From: Diplodia intermedia | Taxonomy: Eukaryota > Ascomycota > Dothideomycetes > Botryosphaeriales > Botryosphaeriaceae | Assembly: GCA_021495925.1 (NCBI GenBank) | Contig: JAKEKT010000065.1 | Span: 1-64,000, forward strand | Length of the DNA: 64,000 bases | Direction of reading: 5' to 3' | Part shown: positions 1 through 11,151 of the stretch, piece after piece | Numbering within the stretch: position 1 is the first letter of the stretch | How the letters are laid out: every line of letters starts with the position of its first letter | Notes under the pieces: generated by a model | Seen by the model: only the letters and a program-made list of their open reading frames with translations | What the model was told of the DNA's origin: nothing | The model's database searches: none | Position numbers and translations under genes: made by a program

Positions 1-38
1 TCACTCTCCACAAGCAATTCTCCCGCCGATCGCCAAGA

Positions 39-176
39 ATGAAGATCACGACACTCGCGACAACCTTCGTGGCCCTGGCCTACCACGCCGCCCCGGCCCT
101 CGCAGCCCCCCCCAAGCCAAGCTCGGCGACACCCTCGGCAGTAGGTAAGGTCACTCACCCGGACGAAAACCCCTAG
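39..176 (+). CDS. Possible small secreted peptide, or first exon of a longer gene
   Basis: A 45-codon frame opens at an ATG with A at -3. Residues 1-22 look like a signal peptide: a short basic start (MKIT), a hydrophobic Ala/Leu stretch and an ALA-type cleavage site before a Pro/Ser-rich tail. The codons GTA GGT AAG near residue 36 contain a good splice donor (G|GTAAGG at about 143-149), so this may be only the first exon. I found no convincing continuation downstream. No family is recognised. It could equally be a chance frame. Confidence 0.3.
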   Translation: MKITTLATTFVALAYHAAPALAAPPKPSSATPSAVGKVTHPDENP

Positions 177-1631
177 ACGGGAGGCGCACAGTACGTAGCA
201 AGAATCGTGGTGAACACTGGACGCGTTTCTCCCCAACTCAAAGCGAGCGTGGCGGCGGCGGCGGCGGCGTGGCCAAAGGAACTGCGCGGCGTCAGGGGAG
301 AGAGAGACAGAGCCGGGTGATAAGAGACGAGGAGTAGTTCGCTCGTTGTTGTTCATGTGTCCACGCAGCCACCATCATCCCTCCAAAACCATCTCGCAAC
401 GAACGTCCAACGACGGGGTTGAATCCGAACCCGGCTATCCGTCGGAACAACAACAAACCCAGCGCTCGTGGACAATAGCACGCACACCCTAGCGCGTGTC
501 GAAACGAAACGAGACGAGACGAGACCGCCTCGATACATAGGACAAGAGGGCCGAGGGGTGGCTCGTTCTGGGAATGTGGTTTTTTGCACGCGGCGTGGCC
601 GTATCTGGTGTGGAGCACCCAAGGACTTGGGAGCAAAGAAAGAAAAAGAAAAGCGAACAGAAGAAAACCAGGGTTGATGGCACGGGGGATGAGAAAAGAA
701 CCGAACACGCCAATTCGTGTTCCCATAAGATATACTGCACCCTAACTCATATTTACGTAGTCGACTCCATCGTCCGGACGTGTGTAGATGTTAGTTTTGA
801 TAGCGGACAAATGCGTCTATATACTGGATTCATCTACCCACGTAGGAGTGGAAATTCAAGCCGAACACAAGCAAACTTCCAGTGGATTGCAGGCAAATAA
901 GCCAGCAATCAGCATCCAGGTCTATAAAAGACCAGTAGATGGCATGAATACAATCCCTATGCGATCATTTCAACTGTAGGGCAGAGTGTAGCATCTCCGG
1001 CCGGCGTGCGGGATTGCTTAAAGTTTCCGTAACCTCGTATGGTGGCATATCAGAGGGGAAAGAGGGCGATCGATTTGTTCTCGCAAAAGAAAAGAAGAAG
1101 AAAAAGAAAGGGAAATCTCGTCTTTCTGGGGTGGGTTATATACAAACACGCATACGCAGAAAAGTTCTCATCGATGGACAGATCCATTCGGAAAAGGGGC
1201 CACGGGATTACAACCATGCAATGATCCCCAACATCACCGTGCCTCTCCCCAACAACTGCGGCGCCACCACACCCATTTTGTATTCAGAATGCTGATAATA
1301 CGCTCGCTCTGATTCGAGCGAACCATATCCCTTGTCTCATTCCCAATCGCATCAGCCAACAGAGCGATCCATGACTCCCATAGGCATGCTTTCCTTTTTT
1401 GACATACGCAGCTATATACATATCGAAAGGGACATTCCTTTCATCATCTACTCATATCCGCTCATAAACCATATCTACACACCGCGTGATGATAAATCAT
1501 GCAAAACCCCTCCTCCTTTTTCAGGGGGCGAGGGGGATGAGTTAGCACTTTCCCCAAACCCAACCCAACCCAACCACCATCGACGACGACGACGACGACG
1601 ACGACGCATGAAAAAAAAAAAATCATGAACA
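177..1631. other. Intergenic, no supported gene
   Basis: Frames on both strands are short and low-complexity. The stretch holds one TA-flanked inverted-repeat element (757-842), an orphan TATA-like TATAAAAG at about 923 with no gene behind it, and a GAC trinucleotide microsatellite at about 1580-1608 next to a poly-A run. The last part is probably the 3' flank of the CorA gene that reads in from the right. Confidence 0.6.
757..842. mobile_element. TA-flanked miniature inverted-repeat element, copy A
   Basis: The left end begins CGTAGTCGACTCC and the right end, reverse-complemented, begins CGTGGGTAGATGAATCC. Both resemble the termini of the better-preserved copy at 19980-20066, including the inner TCCGGACG block at about 772. 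TA dinucleotides flank both sides (755-756 and 843-844), as expected of Tc1/mariner-type insertions. The element is 86 bp against 87 bp for the later copy and is too short to encode a transposase. Confidence 0.6.
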
Positions 1632-4355
1632 TCAACCACTCCCACTCGGCCTAAACCCAACATGCAACCGATCCGCCACGGCAACTCCCCTTCCCCTACT
1701 CCCATCGCGCCGCTGCTGCCGCCCCTGATCATCTCCACCACCACCACCACCACCACCACTCCCGCCCACAACATCGCTCATCTCCACCTCCACCATCGCA
1801 GCACCCAACCCCGAACTGCTCGGCCTCCCATCACTACTACCGCTCCGCCGACGACGACGACCATGGCTGCCACCACCACCACTGGAGCTCGTCGACCGCA
1901 TGCGCCGCATCGCCGGCACGGCCACCGGCTCGCCCTCGGCCGCCGCCTGCGTGGCCAGATACGCCAACTCCTGGGTGGGCCGCAGCTTCGGCGACGGCGA
2001 CGACGACGACGACGAGGGGGCGGCGGCGGCGCTACTATTGTTGCGGGTGTCGACGAGGGGGCCGTCGGATCCGAGAACGGAAGGGTTGACGGTGCCGGCC
2101 TCCATGGCGGGGGCGAGGTCGAAGGCGCTTGAGTTGCTGGTGGTGGAGGAGGCATCGTTGCTGTTGTTCGCATTCGCGGCGGAGGCGCCCGCCAGGTTGT
2201 CGAGGTGCTGCTCGGCGGCCGCGTCCTGGAGCCGGACGGCTTGCTCGCGCGCGTCGTTTTCGAGCTCGCGCAGCCAGCGGCGCGCCATCTTGCGCTTGAA
2301 GCGCGCGTACAGGCTCAGGTCGTCGGCCGGGTTGTAGCCCTTGGCGCGGATGGTGCGGTCCGGGTCGAACCAGTGCTTGACGAGCTTCCACTTCAGCCGG
2401 GCCAAGACGTTGCCCTTGCGCTCGATGCTGCGCTGCTGGCGCGGGCCCTCGCGCGCCCACACGCGCGGGTAGTTGTCGCTGAATTCGTGGAAGAGGTGCT
2501 CGTAGACGCCGCGCTGCGAGTCGGTGGGGTCGTTGTCGAGGCCCGGCCCGGCGCGCTTGAAGAAGAGCCAGAAGAGCACGACCGTGACCATGAGCGGGAC
2601 GGTGACGATGAAGTACCATTTCAGCTCCGGATTGTTCTCGTCTTTGCTGAATACGTCTACGTTCATCCCGAAGAAACCACTGATGAAGGTAAGCGGGAGG
2701 AAGATGAAGGTGATCCAGGATAGCCGCCACATGCTGGTGTCGAGTTGCAGTCCGAGACGTGAGTCCCTGATCTCCACGGACTTGTACATCATGTCGCTTA
2801 GGTTTTGGGTCGGCTTGATGAGGTCCTCGCTGACGCTGTTAGCTATCTTGTCGAATTCCTCGGCCGACTGTGAGATCCATTCGTCAGGTCCTTCGTCGCC
2901 GGTGACGTCCCCCATCATGTTACGGACGTCCTTGGCGAGGTCGATGTGAAGGTAGATGAGCTTCTCGACCTTGAGCCACAAGGACGAGTTGATCCACAGT
3001 TCGGGAGCACGAGACTCATCGGCCGGGTTTTCGTAGATCTTGTCTTCCAGAATACTGACGTGAGTCTCACAGGCCCGCATGAATCTCTCCCAGCCCACGG
3101 TGATGGCCTTAAAGACGTCCTTCAACACCAGGTCCATGCACTCCACGGCCAATTGCTCATCTGTCGCCTTCTGCTCCTTCTTCAGATAGAACGGCAGCCG
3201 GCGCCACCTCGCTTCAATCTCGTTTCTCGCCTGGATTAACGTATCCTCGGGGCTGTTCGACTGCGAGTTCTCAAAGATGATGATGGTGCTTCCGTTATCC
3301 AACTCTTCCAGATGCGGAAAGTAGCCGGTGCTACGGCGGCTGTTGCCATTGGCCTCCTTGTGGCGGGAGCTGTGGTGCTCGTACTGCTTCTTCAGCCGCC
3401 TGTACTCGCTGTACTCCTCCTGATTGTACGGGTTGCGCATGGGCATCTCGAAGTCGCCCGTGTGCAGCTCGGGCTGCTGGTCCTGCGGCTCGCTATGCTG
3501 CACGTAGACCGACAGCCGCTGCACGAAGACGTCGTGGCCGTAGACGGGCGTCTCGAACGCGTCGTAGGCGTTCAGCTCCATCATCTTGACCTTCTCGTCG
3601 TCGGCGTCCCTGTTGTACTTGCGCGCGTCGTACTGCTTCAGGTAGTCGAGCCCGAAGGCGCACCGGCTGATGCCGCGCCACGGGTCGCGCTGCGGGCGGA
3701 AGGCGCGCGCGTTGAGGACCGGCTTGCCCGCGCGCTGCTGCGGCCGCTCGAAGCGCGCCCACCGCCCAAAGGCCGTGCCCACGATGTCGTCGTCGTGCTC
3801 CATGTTGAATTTGCGCAGCAGGTAATTGTTCGCCCACGACGCGTTCTGCACGTGCACCACGCGCAGGATCGACGATGCCCGCAGCGACCGGTTCTCCAGC
3901 AGCGAGCGCAGGCCCTTGAGGCTGCGTATCTCCTGGGCCGATATGCGCCGCTTGCCGTCGTCATCACCTGTCCATCCTAGGCGTGAGCTGAGAGTTGTCG
4001 GGGTGGAGGGAGAGGAAAAGAGACGCACTCCTGCCTAGGTAGTCGATGACCAGCACTCTGCCATCTTTCCAGTCGGATGGGTCCCATGGTGTGTTCCAGT
4101 CCGGGCCGGGGCTGCGCCTGCGATGGGGACGGCTGTAGCGCTGGTGCTCTGGCGGGGGTTCTGTTCTGCGTTTGGGCAGCGTCTGCTCGGGGCTGGGAGG
4201 GTCTTCTGGGAATTGAGGTCAGCAGGCTGCCGACGAACCATTGCAGGGAACATACCTGATTGAATGTCCTCTAGCGGCTCCTCGTAGCTTGTGTCCTCGA
4301 CGGAGATGGAGGGTGCGGAGAAGGTCCGCCGAGGTTCTAGCGGCGGCGTCGTCAT
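1632..4355 (-). CDS. CorA-like Mg2+/divalent-cation transporter
   Basis: Three exons on the minus strand: 4355-4256, 4205-4029 and 3976-1632, with introns of 50 bp (4206-4255) and 52 bp (3977-4028), give 873 aa. The diagnostic CorA sequence is present: a hydrophobic helix ending in FISGFFGMN (GMN at about residue 530), then a second helix (WYFIVTVPLMVTVVLFWLFF, about 545-565). This is the two-helix, C-terminal pore of the CorA/Alr1/ZntB superfamily, which works as a pentamer in a membrane. The long N-terminal part is the predicted cytosolic funnel, with a Trp-rich PFYL region and helices around LIYLHIDLAKDV. After the pore come a basic segment and about 150 residues of Ser/Ala/Gly low complexity. 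The start is the first in-frame ATG of exon 1. Which metal it carries and which membrane it sits in cannot be read from sequence. Confidence 0.88.
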
Positions 4356-4922
4356 GAAGTCGTTGCCTCTGGCAGCTACTACTACAAGAGGAATGTCGGG
4401 TGTATTTGCGCAGAAGAGCAGGCGGAAAAGGAGAGCAACGCGGGAGTCTGAACCATCATTATATTGCTACCTGTAGGGCTGTCAGAGCCGCAGCATTGGA
4501 CGCGGCTGCCCTTCCCCGTGGTGCTGCAGGTGACGGGCGCCGAGCGCGGCTGAGTGCGATGGCCCGCTCCTGCTGACCCAAAATTATCCCCGATGAAGCA
4601 GTAGGAATGGAGGAATAAGGCACCAGCGGGCCGATCTGTCAGCGCGTGTGCTCCGCCTTTGGCTGGGCCGATGGGGCGAACATGCCGATTTTCCATGCAC
4701 GAGTCACCTGTGCACTCCACCCTCCTCCAACTGCCAACGGGGGCCAAAACCCTCTCGCCATGTAAGCTGCTGCCTCCCGCAACCCTGTGCATGTTCCCGT
4801 TCCACGCCCGTTGCGCCAAGAATGCTGCCCGAACCGTCCAGAACCACCAAGAAAAACCAGGGATGCGTGCATCGTCCTGCGCAGAAAGTGAAGCTCAACA
4901 CACACCGACATTGTCGGCTCGC
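4356..4922. other. Spacer between TAF12 and the CorA gene
   Basis: Both flanking genes read leftward, so this 567-bp stretch should hold the 3' end of the TAF12 transcript and the promoter of the CorA gene. A frame of about 145 codons on the minus strand (4382-4819) resembles nothing known and overlaps the likely untranslated end of TAF12. No gene is called. Confidence 0.6.
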
Positions 4923-6858
4923 TTAGTCCGTCTTCCCACCCATGACCTTCGCGGCTTGGACGGCATTCATCTTCTGCGTCCAGCCTGGCGCCGGTTGGAA
5001 CTTGCGAACCGTGCGGACCTCGTCCGATGCGTAGCCCGGGATGCGGATGTTGTAGTTGCGCTCCAGGATGTTCTGGATGTCGCGGATTTCCAGCTGCGAC
5101 GACTCGCGGAGCTTCGCAAGCTTGCACGCCGACGACACGACATTGTCCAGGAAGTCGTCTGCCAGCTGGAGCATTGCCTGGTGCCCGCGTTAGCGACTTT
5201 GTCCTTGACTCGGAGTGAGAGCGCCTTACCTCCTCGACCTCGGGCGACAGCGCCTCGCCCGTGGGCTCGCCCACGCCCGTCACCTGCCTCACCAGCTCGT
5301 CGAGCTTCTTCTTGCTCAGCACCCTGTTCTCGTCGCCTTCCAGGTGGTACTGCGGGTGGCCTGCAATGACGGGCTGGCCCATCATGCCAGGCGCGCCGTT
5401 GCTGGGGCCTCCGAGAGTGGGTCTGGCCGGCCCCATGTTGACGGGGTGAGGCGGCGGCGCGTTGAGCGTCTTGGGAATCGGCATCTTGGGGTTTGCGATC
5501 TGATCGGTGCGGTTTCCGATGGGCTGGTAGCCCTGTGCTGCTGGAATCTGCGGTGTGCCGCGGCTGTCGGAGTAGGTGCGGGCGGCGCTTGCCATGGCCT
5601 GGTTGTGCGTCAAGGGAATGGGCCCGTTGGGGTTTGCGCTCGGCGGGTGAGGCGACTGCTGCATCTGGTTCATCTGCGATGCTTGTTGCGGGTTGAGCGG
5701 GGGGCGCTGCGGGTTCATGGAATTTTGCTGTGGCGTCTGGGCGCCTTGTGGTTGAACCTGGCCGCTAAAGGCGGGCTGGCCTGGCGGCTGGGACCCTGAA
5801 ATGCCCGGGCTCATCGGTGACTGTTGTTGCTGCCGCGCCGCTTGCACCGCCGGGTTGCTGGCAATCGGCTGGTTGTTCCCAACCTGTCCGCCCTGCTGTG
5901 GCGCATGGCCGGACTGGCCACCCATGTGCATTGGCTGCTGCGATTGCACCGGCGTGGGAGGTGCCACGGGCGTCTCGGACTTGATCTGTGGCTGCTGCGG
6001 CGGCTGCTGGGGCGGCTGCGGCTGCGGGGCCTGCTGGACCGGAGGTTGTGGCGGTTGCTGCTGAACCGGTGGCTTCTGTTGTGGTTGGGGGGGCTGTTGC
6101 GGGTGCTGCTGTTGCTGCGGCGGCTGCGGCGGCTGGGGTTGTTGTTGAGTTTGCGCGTTTTGCTTGAGCTGCTCCTGGGATTTCCTAAACTCTTGGACGG
6201 ATCTCTTAACCTGCGCGAACTGCGACTCCATCTGCGGCTTTTGGGTGATCCAATTTTGAGGTATGTCCTGTCCGCTGCTCTGGCGCTCGGCCATCATAGC
6301 TGCCATTTTCTTCAGATTTTGGGCTAGCTGCTCCTGTCTATGGAGCATCGAGGCGTAGTGGTTCTTGACCTCCCTCAACTTGGCCTCTGCCTCGGGTGAT
6401 CCGGCCGGGATGTTGGGCGGCAGCTGGAAGGGGAAGCTGTTGATGTGCTGTACGATTTGGGCGGGGAGCGGTTGCTGGCCGGTGGGGTGTATAGCCTGGC
6501 CCTGGGTCTGCGGAGGGGGCTGCTGTGGCGGCTGTCCTTGTTGACCTTGGCTTTGAGGCCTGTCGGCGGGGGCTGCCTGCTGCTGGGCGGCTTGGGCCTG
6601 CTGCCCGCCGGCGGCTTGGGCTGCCTGGTTTGCCTTCCACTCGTTCATCTCTTTGCCCATCTTCTTTGTAAACTCCAGCAGCTTGGCTGCCGCCGACTTG
6701 TACTCGTTGCTTTCCTTGTCATGCTTCTGGAAGGCGTCGTAGAGGCCTGCGACGCCACGGGTGTATTGGGCCTTCTGGACATCGGTCAAGTGCGGGAGTG
6801 TCTGGATCTGGTTGACACGGATGCCAGGTGGAAGAGGACGGGCAGGCGGAGCACTCAT
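4923..6858 (-). CDS. TAF12: Transcription initiation factor TFIID subunit 12 (TAF12)
   Basis: Two exons, 6858-5230 and 5177-4923, with a 52-bp intron (5178-5229, GTAAGG...CAG), give 627 aa. The C-terminus is the TAF12 histone fold: LSKKKLDELVRQVTG, then (across the intron) AMLQLADDFLDNVV, SACKLAKLR and LEIRDIQNILERNYNIRIPG, about residues 514-590. TAF12 pairs with TAF4 through this fold and is also a SAGA subunit. The fold is split by the intron. The first 500 residues are Gln/Pro-rich with long Q and PQ runs and a short conserved-looking helical region near the start (LTDVQKAQYTRGVAGLYDAF), as is usual in fungal homologues. The ATG at 6858 is the natural start. Confidence 0.93.
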
Positions 6859-8624
6859 GGTGGGAGGTGGCCTTGGTGACGCGGTAGGAGCGGTTGGGCG
6901 GGGTGTCGACGCTCTTGCGATACACGCGTGCGCGCGGCGGCGGCGGCGTCGGCGGCGGCTGGGAACGGGATGCGCAAGCCTAATCGCTCGGGCGCGGCGA
7001 CTCGCGGCGGCTGGCGATTCTAGAGCGAGGATTTGGGGGTGGGTTTATAGATGGGAGGCTGGATGATGTTGATTGAAACTTCCGAATAGGCTTCTGCGCA
7101 TGTCCGCGCTCTTGTCCGCCCGTCCCTCGCTCCCGCAAGCCCAATCGCTTTATCTCCACTTCAGCCTCAACGCCCCGACCATCCATCGGCGCTCGACCCG
7201 TCGCCTGCTTAGTTGAGATCCGAAACAATGGGGAAACGTCATACACACTTCCATGTAGAGTTGCTCAATTGAGGAATCGGTCGTCTCATGCGGGCTCATG
7301 ATAGACGTCGACTATCCTTCCATCATTACGAGTACAGGACCTGAGGCCAATGACCTCCGTGCTGATCAATTTCTCCAATAAGTGTCAGTGTTAAGCTGGC
7401 GCTTCAATTTTAGCTAACGATGCCGAGCCTTGAAGGGTTGATTAAACGGGAGAGCCACGACGTGTAGTCGGCGGCAGAGCCACACTTCAACAGCAGTTGG
7501 TTGAAGTCGCTACCTGAACGAAAATGACAGGGAGAGCTACGGGTTTCGAACGCGAGGGGTGAATGCCCAAAACGGAATAAATTGGGTTTCCATAAAGTGA
7601 AGTTGAGAAGGCGTAACCGGTGATCCACATACGCCACATGCACCCTCGCAACCTCACCCTCGCGCAATTACTTTGTCCAGATACCCTCAGTCTGCTAGTA
7701 TCTTCCAGAAAACCCACGGCTAGACGTTGAAAGTTACAAATGATCTGCTACCGTTTTGGGCTGCGTGCATGGACCCTGCATTGGAGGCTCGTCCGGAGTA
7801 TGCAAAGATGGATGGGGCATTTTACCATTTCGAAATGCGACGAACCTACTTGTGATGAACCCAACCGGCTCTATCGACACGTAGCAACACCCTGCATCTT
7901 CAGCACTTCGCAATGCTTACCCTTCCATATAATGGAGTGCTGCATTTGCTCAGCGATGCATCAATCACTTCAAACAAGGACAGGTGATTAAAGTCCTCTA
8001 GAGATAGCGAGTGTGCTCCAAGGCATCGAGAAAACTGTCGGGCCTGAATCTCCAAATTCGACAACCGTCGCAACAGAAGACGGGGTGGTAGTGCCATGTT
8101 CTAGAGTTGCTGCAAACTGAACGGACTGATGCACGCGTTTCTCACAAAGGCAGGCATCACAGTGGGCATAGCAGGTGACAAAACAAACTGGGCTGGCCCT
8201 GGGCACCATCGACGGCGTTACCACTTTTCCTACGTAGGCAGTTGAATCTAATATCCGGATGAAGATGCGACTTTTTAAAACGCAACAAGTACGTCTAATG
8301 TACTATCTGTGGGAGGGCCAATTCCTTTTCTCACCCGATATGGTAGCTATTAATAGCGACGTATATCAGCCCTTATTGAGAGGGCGGACGATGGAATCGG
8401 GGTACAAAACCACCAACCGCGACAGCGGCTACGCGGATCCCTGGAACCCGTAGGAACCCCCCGTCGTGACCAAGGTTCCGGATGCATGATGACGCGGTGC
8501 AGCACGACGCCTCGAGCCAAACATCGAGCAAAGCAACGTGGTGGCGCGGCAATGCATCCTCCCAATCAGGCGCAAGAAGTCCCGAGACGAGGATCAGGGT
8601 TGAAAAGTATCGATCATTCGAGGC
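6859..8624. other. Intergenic, gene-poor
   Basis: After a GC-rich TAF12 promoter and leader (to about 7200), the sequence becomes more AT-rich and holds only short unrelated frames. A degraded mobile-element end lies at 8174-8270. I see no tRNA-like A/B boxes and no recognisable protein fragment. Confidence 0.6.
8174..8270. mobile_element. One-ended remnant of the inverted-repeat elements
   Basis: GGTGACAAAACAAACTG at about 8174 matches the outer terminus of the large elements at about 15998 and 17489. About 40 bp further on, TACGTAGGCAGTTGAATC followed by TATCCGGATG (from 8231) matches the left end of the small TA-flanked element. No matching right end is seen downstream, so this is a truncated insertion. 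Confidence 0.5.
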
Positions 8625-9877
8625 TCAAGGAACCCGCTCCCATTTGCCCTCATCCACATCCGCATCCGCATCCGCATCCGCATCGCGGGCGCCCTCCCTC
8701 CACACAGCCGACTCCGTCGCATCCATCTCGTAAACCCTCCGCTGCTGATGCCTCCCCTCACCACCACCACCCTCCATCTCGTGTATCTGCCTGCCCTGCA
8801 CCTCGTGCGCGCCCGCGCCGCTGCCCTCCATCTCATGCCTCTGCTTGCCCTCAGCCTCGTACAGCGCGACGTTACTCCCGCCCAGCTCGCCCCTACCCCT
8901 CTGATCCCCCATCAACTCCACAACCTCCCTCCCCTCGACCTCCTCCCCACCACCACCACCACCACCACCACCCTCCCCCTCCCCCCTCAACCTCTCCCTC
9001 CCCGCCTCCCTCGCAACCCTCTCCCGCCGCCACCCCACCAGCCCCGCCACCGCCGCCACCCCCGCGAACGCCGTCAGCGCCGCGCAGCAGCCGCGCGCCG
9101 CCGCCGCGCGCGCCGCGACGCCCGGGCTGGTGCCGTCGCCCCAGCCCTGGTTGGCGGCGTACGTCTCGGGCGTGAAGAAGGGCGGGAACGAGGCCGAGGC
9201 GACCTCGCCGTCCCAAGCCAGGGCGAGCGCGTTGGCGCGGTTGAAGTCGGCGAATGCGTAGCACGTGGCGACGAGGGTGCGGACGAGGGCGACGGCCGCG
9301 AGGAGGGCGAGGGTCGGGGTGGGGGGGATGGGGATGCGCTGTGGTTTGGGGAGGGGGTGGTTAGTTTTTTGGGGGAGTGTCAAAGGGGTGGGGGAAAGGA
9401 TGAGGATGAGGAGGAGGAGGAGGAGGAGGAAAGGTTGGATGGATTCTGTGTCTAAGCATACGAGGGAAGTCTGGGATATGTGTGTGTGGCCGTTCTCGTG
9501 TCCTTGTAGTCATCCATCCCCCTTCTTTTTCTCGTTCTCTCACATACCTGGTTCCCCGTGATGTTCAACGTCAGGGGGCGGCCGGAGTAGATCAGATAGC
9601 TCGCGGCGGCGGCGTTCAAAAGACCGCCGGTGCCTGCCCACACGACGAGCGCGGAGCTGGCGCGGTGGATGACGAAGCCGGGGTCCTCGACCTCGATGTT
9701 TTGTGCAATGGACAGGACGTTGGCCATGAGGGCCATTGCGAGAACGCTCAGCACCAAGCAGCACGCCTGCAGCGCGAGCAGGGCGATGCGCATCTTGCGA
9801 CTGCGGTTCAGCATGGCCGTTGCGCCATTGCCGCCGCTAGGTGGCGCCGGGGCGGCGGCGTCGAGGATGGCGGGCAT
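8625..9877 (-). CDS. Predicted four-helix membrane protein (MARVEL-like topology), unknown function
   Basis: Two exons, 9877-9548 and 9338-8625, joined across a 209-bp intron (9339-9547; GTATGT...ACAG) give 347 aa. I chose the ATG at 9877 (context CAAACAATG) over an upstream in-frame start with a low-complexity leader. Four hydrophobic segments are clear: IALLALQACCLVLSVLAMAL, ALVVWAGTGGLLNAAAASY, LALLAAVALVRTLVATCYAF and CCAALTAFAGVAAVAGLVGW. This is the spacing of small tetraspan membrane proteins. The C-terminal tail is charged, with a Gly run, HEMEG repeats and a DADADADADVDE stretch encoded by a hexanucleotide microsatellite (about 8655-8683). The long intron contains a CCT microsatellite (about 9408-9430). 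Family assignment is by topology only. Confidence 0.65.
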
Positions 9878-11151
9878 TGTTTGCTGGAGCGGAACAGAGG
9901 ATGGCAGCACCAGACTGGAGGGCGAGGCACGGGATAAAAAGGAAAAACAGAAAGAAAAAAAACAGCCAGTCCCAGGTTGGGAGGATTCCACCTCCCGGCC
10001 AGAAAAACGAGATCGGTTGCTTCAGCTAAATGGTCCCCGAACGGAGCGTCCCGTAGCGCGATGGGATTCTTGAAGGAACAGCAGCCACCACGGACTCACG
10101 GACTCTTTAAGCTTGTCTGCAACGAATGGACACGAGGACCCGTCCAGGTCGGCGATCAGCCAAGAACAACGCGGCTCCAGGTCCCTGGTCGACTTTGGTG
10201 GGGGCGGAAAGTTTGGGGCTCGGCGGCGGGGCGACACCCCTATACATAAGCAAGCCGGGTAAAAGGCTGTTGAGGGGGACGGGAGGGCTCGCATATTGTT
10301 GTATCGAGGTCGGGATCCCTGTAGAGAGACTGGAGAAATTGGCGATTGGTCGGCCTCGCCATGACGGGGCTTAGCGGGAGGAAGAGAGTGACAGGGTAGA
10401 GGCGCCGGCACTAATCATACGCGACGATGCTTGGCTTACACGCTCTTCTGTTTCTTGCTCTTGCTCCGTTCTGACATGGGCCGTGAGGTCCGCGCGGTGA
10501 GGCAAAAGGAACGCCGTGGCTTGCCGACGACTCGCGCGGTAGGACGGCCCGGCTGTTGGGTTAAGCGTTGCTGTCTTCGCGGCAGCCAAAACTGACCTCT
10601 TCTTTTCCCAGCCGTCAAGTTCATGAACTGTGTTATTCCTTCATAGCACCGCCCAACGTGACGTGCAAGAAAAGACGATTGTGAGAGGAAACCAGCAGTC
10701 GACAGTCGACGAAGGGTGCATGTTCGCAGCAGATTGCGTCGGCATGTAAAGCAGGAGTGGAGTTGGGGGCTTTGTCTTGGCAGGACCGCTTCCGGAGATA
10801 CACCCCATACATCCGCAGGAATCCATCATCAAACACTTCATGTCCCTACCTCCACCACTATGGACCCGCCAACTGTACATAGAAGGGTGGAGCGGTCACC
10901 ATGGACGGCTTCCATTGCCCCCGGAAGCTACAGTAAACACATCTCCTGCAACCTCCACCTGCTTCAACACCATCGCCGCCGTTACGCAGTGATACATACA
11001 TTACAACTTTTCAACACATCCCAAATTCCCTGATTTTCAGCCAGCCCCGCGTCCCAAAGGTGCATTTTGTTCTCGACTCCCTTTTTTCCATCCGTGATGC
11101 CTTTTTGCACTCCACGTCGCCCTCCTTCCACCAGCCTTTCCTCAACCCCAA
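9878..11151. other. Intergenic
   Basis: No frame here has recognisable protein content. The left part is the promoter and leader of the membrane-protein gene and the right part lies beyond the 3' end of the PPR gene. No repeats or RNA genes were recognised. Confidence 0.6.
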